DNA of 64,000 nt from Streptosporangiaceae bacterium. GTDB taxonomy: Bacteria; Actinomycetota; Actinomycetes; Streptosporangiales; Streptosporangiaceae. Every line of letters begins with the position of its first letter. Position 1 is the first letter of the stretch. The notes under the pieces are model-generated. The model was not told the origin of the DNA. It was given only the letters and a program-made list of their open reading frames with translations, and ran no database searches. Below, piece after piece: positions 60,601-64,000 of this stretch. The position numbers and the translations under genes are program-made. The stretch covers positions 1 to 64,000 of the forward strand of contig JAOPYK010000170.1 in the NCBI GenBank assembly GCA_025964695.1, written 5' to 3'.

Positions 60601-60677
60601 ACTGAGCGGGCATCCGCTCCCAGGCCAGTCTCCGTAGATCCTTCGTTGACCGGCTGGAAGCGTCTCGCCCATGAAAG

Positions 60678-60708
60678 AAGGTCCGTCCGGGTCGCCCGGG
60701 CGGACCTT
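60678..60708 (+). terminator. Strong hairpin after the ice-binding gene
   Basis: AAGGTCCGTCCGGG at 60678-60691 pairs with CCCGGGCGGACCTT at 60695-60708 (one G-T wobble), with a 3-base loop. It lies 77 bp after the stop and could serve both strands. Confidence 0.72.
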
Positions 60709-60871
60709 CCGCGCTTCCCGGCAGCTGCCCAGACCCCTGCGTCCCATCTCCGCTGTCCCTCCGGGTAGCCCGCGAAGTGCGCGCCGCAGACAACGTCCAG
60801 GTCCTGCCGCCTTTGCCCAGGTCCGCCAGATGAGCTTGCATCGCGGGACACCTCCACCTGCTCTCGATGAC

Positions 60872-61068
60872 CTACCCGATGCCGCCGACCTGATACGCCG
60901 ATGGCGGGGTCACCTGGAACCGCTGCCCGTAGTGATACGTGATCGTGGTGGATGTCGGGGTGTTGGTCCCCTGCAGGGTGTACGCGCTCTGCGCGGCAGG
61001 TGCCGGCCGTCCACCCACAGATCGAAGGAGATCGTGCTGGACGTATCGGACTGGTACAGCTTCTGGAG
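60872..61068 (-). pseudogene. C-terminal fragment of an LppX/LprG-like lipoprotein
   Basis: Leftward, one frame gives LQKLYQSDTSSTISFDLWVD and GRHLPRR. After a frameshift near 60985 it gives YTLQGTNTPTSTTITYHYGQ, FQVTPPSAYQVGGIG and a stop. The pattern (DLWVD...LP, TxTxxY, F-x-V-T-P-P) matches the end of LppX/LprAFG-like lipoproteins with a lipid-binding fold. The signal peptide and most of the protein are absent. The 60601-61396 region holds nothing else recognisable apart from the hairpin at 60678. Confidence 0.5.
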
Positions 61069-61396
61069 CTGAGATCCCGGCACACCTCAGTACGACGACG
61101 CCCCGAGCCCGCGGCTCGCCGCGGCGACCCGACCGGGGCTTCATACCGCGCCTCGTGCCGCGATGATCTTGTGTGGGCCGCCGGGAGGGCGTACGTTGCG
61201 AAAACTACGCAAGAGTCACAGCAAGCGACGCAAGAAGCTGAGTGAAGACCGCAGTTAGACGGCAAGGGTACGAAAATATCTGTCAGACACCTTGTGGAAC
61301 GGGGTGCGGGGGTCCTAATGTCACCTCACCCTCATGGCGTCCGCGTCCGCTCGGCCTCGAGCGTCTTCAGGTCCCCCCGAGAGAAACGAGCATCCG

Positions 61397-63466
61397 ATGT
61401 CACGGAGCATCACAGGAGCTGTATCGAGGTGGTCCAGCAGGCCACGGCGAAGGGCCGCGGTGGCGGTCGCGGCGGTGACCGCGGCCACCGTCGGTCTCAG
61501 CGTCGCGCTCGGCGGCACGGCCCTTGCCGACACGGGCGCGGACGGCGCCTCGGCCCCCGTCGTGACTCGCGCCGCCCTTGACCCGTCGCTCGTTGCGGGC
61601 CGAGGCGCCGGCGTCGACTTCGCCGAGCAGCAGGCGGAGAACGTCCCGACGAATGGCACGATCATCGGCCCGGACCGTACCGCGTACACGCTGCCGGCGG
61701 AGGCGTCCGGCCGTAAGGCGGTCAAACTGACGCCGGGACAGTACGTCGAGTTCACGCTGCCGAGCGCGGCCAACGCGATCAATGTGCGATACAGCATCCC
61801 GGACGCGCCCAACGGCGGCGGCATTACCTCGCCACTCAACGTCACGGTGAACGGCAAGAACCCGACCGCCATGACCCTTACGTCGCAGTACGCGTGGCTG
61901 TACAACCAGTATCCGTTCTCCAACGACCCGAATGCCGGCTTGCTGCACCCCGACTGGTGGATCACCGAGTGCTCCTGCGTGCCCAACGCCACGACGCCGG
62001 CCCCGACGATCACGAAGCCGTTCCGCCCGAACCACTTCTATGACGAACAGCGCCTGTTGCTCGGCCGGAAGTACCGCGCGGGTGACAAGGTGCGGCTGAC
62101 GGTTCCCGCCGGGAGCAGCGCCGCATGGACGGTCATCGACCTGCTCGACTCGCAGCTCGTCGGCTTGCCGCATGTCGAGTCCGCCGCGGCGAACGTGCTG
62201 GCCTTCGGCGCCGACCCATCCGGCCGGCGCGACTCCGCCGACGCGTTCGACAAGGCGATCGCCTTCGCGAAGCGTAAGAACCTCAAGGTCTACATCCCGC
62301 GGGGCACGTACCAGGTGAACCGCCACATCATCGTCGACAACGTGACGATCGTGGGCGCCGGCAGCTGGTATACGATCATCAAGGGTCACGAGGTGGCTCT
62401 CAGCACCCCGGCCCCCGACCACTCGGTGCACACCGGCGTCGGTTTCTACGGCAAGTACACATCGGCCGGTGGCAGCACCAACGTCCACCTGTCCGGCTTC
62501 GCGATCGAGGGTGACGTCCGCGAGCGCATCGACGACGACCAGGTGAACGGCGTCGGCGGGGCGCTGAGCAACTCGACCATAGACGGCCTCTACATCCAGC
62601 ACACCAAGGTGGGCTTGTGGTTCGACGGGCCGATGTCAAAGCTGCGGATCACGAATAACGTCATCGTCGACCAGATCGCCGACGGCCTCAACTTCCACAC
62701 CGGTGTCACGGACTCGGTCGTGTCCAACAACTTCATCCGCAACACCGGTGATGACGGCCTCGCCATGTGGTCCGAGAAGACCGCCGACGCCAACAACACG
62801 TTCGACCACAACACGGTGCAGACGCCGGTGCTCGCGAACGGCATCGCGATCTACGGCGGCACCGACAACACGGTCTCGAACAACCTCATCGCCGACCCGA
62901 TCCGGGAGGGCAGCGCCATCCATGTCGGGTCTCGCTTCGGCGCCCAGGCGTTCACCGGGCACCTGTGGATCACCGACAACACCACGGTCCGCGCCGGGAC
63001 GTACGAGCTGAACTGGAAGATCGGCCTGGGAGCCGTCTGGTTCTACGCTCTCGAGAAGAACATCGACGCGGACATCCAGGTGACCGGGGACAACTTCCTC
63101 GACAACACCTACAACGCCATCATGCTGGTGGCCGACTTTCCGGTGAAGGACCTGTACTCGATCACGAACGTCCACTTCAAGGACATCAAGGTCGACGGCA
63201 CGGGCACCTCGGTGGTCAGCGCTCGCGTGGCCGGATCGGCGTCCTTCAAGAACGTGGATGCTCGCAACGTCGGCGCGGTCGGCGTCAACAACTGCGGGTC
63301 GTTCCACTTCACGTCCGCCGGGTCGGAGTTCTCGCTGACGGACCTGGGCGACAACGACGGGGGCGGCACCACCGGGCCTTGGTTCGCCCCGTGGGAGCTG
63401 CCGAACACCATCACCTGCGACGACCGTCCGCCGGTCGTCGCGCCGCCGGCGCCGTCCCCGTGGTGA
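61397..63466 (+). CDS. Secreted right-handed beta-helix glycosidase (GH87-like)
   Basis: The 689-residue exported protein has a signal peptide (about 1-45). An N-terminal beta-sandwich (about 70-250: QYVEFTLPSAANAINVRYSI, WTVIDLLDSQLVG) follows. A right-handed parallel beta-helix starts near LAFGADPSGRRDSADAFDKA with many ladder turns (LRITNNVIVDQIADGLNFHT, VVSNNFIRNTGDDGLAMWSE). DDGLAMWS and DGLNFHTG supply Asp residues typical of GH87 and pectate-lyase-like active sites. GH87 enzymes cleave alpha-1,3-glucan. The family assignment is moderate; beta-helix is firm. Start ATG 61397 follows GAGAAACGAG. Confidence 0.75.
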   Translation: MSRSITGAVSRWSSRPRRRAAVAVAAVTAATVGLSVALGGTALADTGADGASAPVVTRAALDPSLVAGRGAGVDFAEQQAENVPTNGTIIGPDRTAYTLPAEASGRKAVKLTPGQYVEFTLPSAANAINVRYSIPDAPNGGGITSPLNVTVNGKNPTAMTLTSQYAWLYNQYPFSNDPNAGLLHPDWWITECSCVPNATTPAPTITKPFRPNHFYDEQRLLLGRKYRAGDKVRLTVPAGSSAAWTVIDLLDSQLVGLPHVESAAANVLAFGADPSGRRDSADAFDKAIAFAKRKNLKVYIPRGTYQVNRHIIVDNVTIVGAGSWYTIIKGHEVALSTPAPDHSVHTGVGFYGKYTSAGGSTNVHLSGFAIEGDVRERIDDDQVNGVGGALSNSTIDGLYIQHTKVGLWFDGPMSKLRITNNVIVDQIADGLNFHTGVTDSVVSNNFIRNTGDDGLAMWSEKTADANNTFDHNTVQTPVLANGIAIYGGTDNTVSNNLIADPIREGSAIHVGSRFGAQAFTGHLWITDNTTVRAGTYELNWKIGLGAVWFYALEKNIDADIQVTGDNFLDNTYNAIMLVADFPVKDLYSITNVHFKDIKVDGTGTSVVSARVAGSASFKNVDARNVGAVGVNNCGSFHFTSAGSEFSLTDLGDNDGGGTTGPWFAPWELPNTITCDDRPPVVAPPAPSPW

Positions 63467-63506
63467 TACTCCGCTGGGGCGCGTTCTAGACATCGCTGAT
63501 CCGCCT

Positions 63507-63541
63507 GGCCGGCCGTCCGGGGAAGTCCCGGGCGGCCGGCC
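63507..63541 (+). terminator. Strong hairpin between convergent genes
   Basis: GGCCGGCCGTCCGGG at 63507-63521 pairs with CCCGGGCGGCCGGCC at 63527-63541 (one wobble), with a 5-base loop. It lies between the beta-helix gene and the convergent SDR, and may terminate both. Confidence 0.75.
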
Positions 63542-63693
63542 GCCACCGCGCTTCGGAGCCCGCTCATCCGGGCGGCCGGCTCATCTGATCTTCAGCGAGG
63601 CGATCATCACCGGGCCCACGTGGCGCCGGTGACCTCAGGCCGGTACGCGGCCTCTCCCGGAAGGACCCTCGTCCGCCGTTGCCCGCGGGCCGG

Positions 63694-64000
63694 TCAGCGG
63701 TAGTCCTCCACCCGGGCGTCCTTCTTGTCACCGAAATAGGCGTCGGCGAAGAAGCGGCTGGCCTCGGGCCGTGAGCCGTCGAGGTCGGTGAAGCCGTACT
63801 CCTTGGACAGCCGTCCCGACGACAGGGACTGGCCCGCCCAGCGCCCCACTTCCGGGTCGCCGGCGAGTGCGGCCACCGCGCGTCCCACGTAGTGCGGAGT
63901 CTCGGAGATCGCGAACCACTTGTCCTTCACGATGGCCTCCCGCCACCTGTCCTCGGTGACGCCGAAGTGCTCCAGCATCTCCTCCGACCGCAGGAAGCCG
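63694..64000 (-). CDS. Short-chain dehydrogenase/reductase, C-terminal part
   Basis: The gene runs off the right edge on the minus strand; about 100 C-terminal residues are visible, from GFLRSEEMLEHFGVTEDRWR to the end ARVEDYR. The blocks GFLRSE, ETPHYVGRAVAALAGD and GQSLSSGRLSKEYGFTDLDG match the tail of an SDR subgroup whose catalytic YxxxK lies upstream, outside the window. A Met at 63978 is internal, because the family's sequence continues before it. Function and substrate cannot be given. Confidence 0.85.
   Translation of the reverse strand, partial: GFLRSEEMLEHFGVTEDRWREAIVKDKWFAISETPHYVGRAVAALAGDPEVGRWAGQSLSSGRLSKEYGFTDLDGSRPEASRFFADAYFGDKKDARVEDYR

Noticed and set aside
1-64000. tRNA, rRNA, insertion sequences or prophage
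   Set aside because: No cloverleaf-like sequence, transposase, integrase or phage structural gene was recognised on either strand by reading; a tool-based scan would be more sensitive.

Overview
This is about 64 kb of very GC-rich actinobacterial chromosome. Short ATGA, GTGA and TTGA overlaps between genes, many GTG and TTG starts, a block syntenic with Mycobacterium tuberculosis Rv1822-Rv1832, an actinobacterial LexA box at dinB and a family 2B encapsulin remnant point to a filamentous actinomycete. I infer the Streptosporangiales, but I could not test that placement. No rRNA, tRNA, CRISPR array, insertion sequence or phage gene was recognised.

Region 1 (1-10060) is a myo-inositol catabolic operon: a partial Gfo/Idh/MocA dehydrogenase, iolE, iolC, a Cgl0159-type aldolase, iolB, iolD and a second dehydrogenase. 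A sugar-type ABC importer (lipoprotein, permease, ATPase) follows, and a 17-bp terminator hairpin closes the operon. Region 2 (10095-17427) starts with two gene remnants. A GntR regulator and a leftward SDR / phosphotransferase / class III aminotransferase operon come next. An amino-acid permease and an acetamidase/formamidase diverge from that operon.

Region 3 (17449-22979) is the most unusual part: four overlapping genes encode an ABC ATPase-like protein with every catalytic motif altered, a solute-binding lipoprotein, two MalF/MalG-type permeases fused in one chain, and a membrane-anchored TPR/NB-ARC-like protein without the P-loop lysine. It looks like a transporter turned into a signalling or scaffolding complex. 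Region 4 (23183-30631) holds a secreted phosphoesterase, a polyprenyl synthase beside a wrecked family 2B encapsulin shell gene, a permease collapsed to 85 residues next to an intact ATPase, an acyl-CoA ligase and a Nudix hydrolase.

Region 5 (30745-45470) is the conserved housekeeping block: CDP-alcohol phosphatidyltransferase, GDP-mannose-pyrophosphorylase-like fusion, DUF881 / Sbp / DUF881, GarA-type FHA protein, FtsR, DUF151 nuclease, a second MerR, a large flippase-like membrane protein, and gcvP behind a tandem glycine riboswitch. Region 6 (45575-55198) is mixed: TPR, SAM-fold, DUF1003 and YjbR proteins, a GH18 chitinase with a palindromic operator candidate, a LigD-type polymerase domain, a sirtuin, SOS-controlled dinB and an S4 RNA-binding protein.

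Region 7 (55602-64000) carries secreted proteins (a phosphoesterase fused to a beta-propeller, an ice-binding protein with a His-rich tail, a beta-helix glycosidase), several decayed genes and the C-terminus of an SDR at the edge. A recurring theme is the collapsed gene: N- and C-terminal parts of a family joined with the middle missing.
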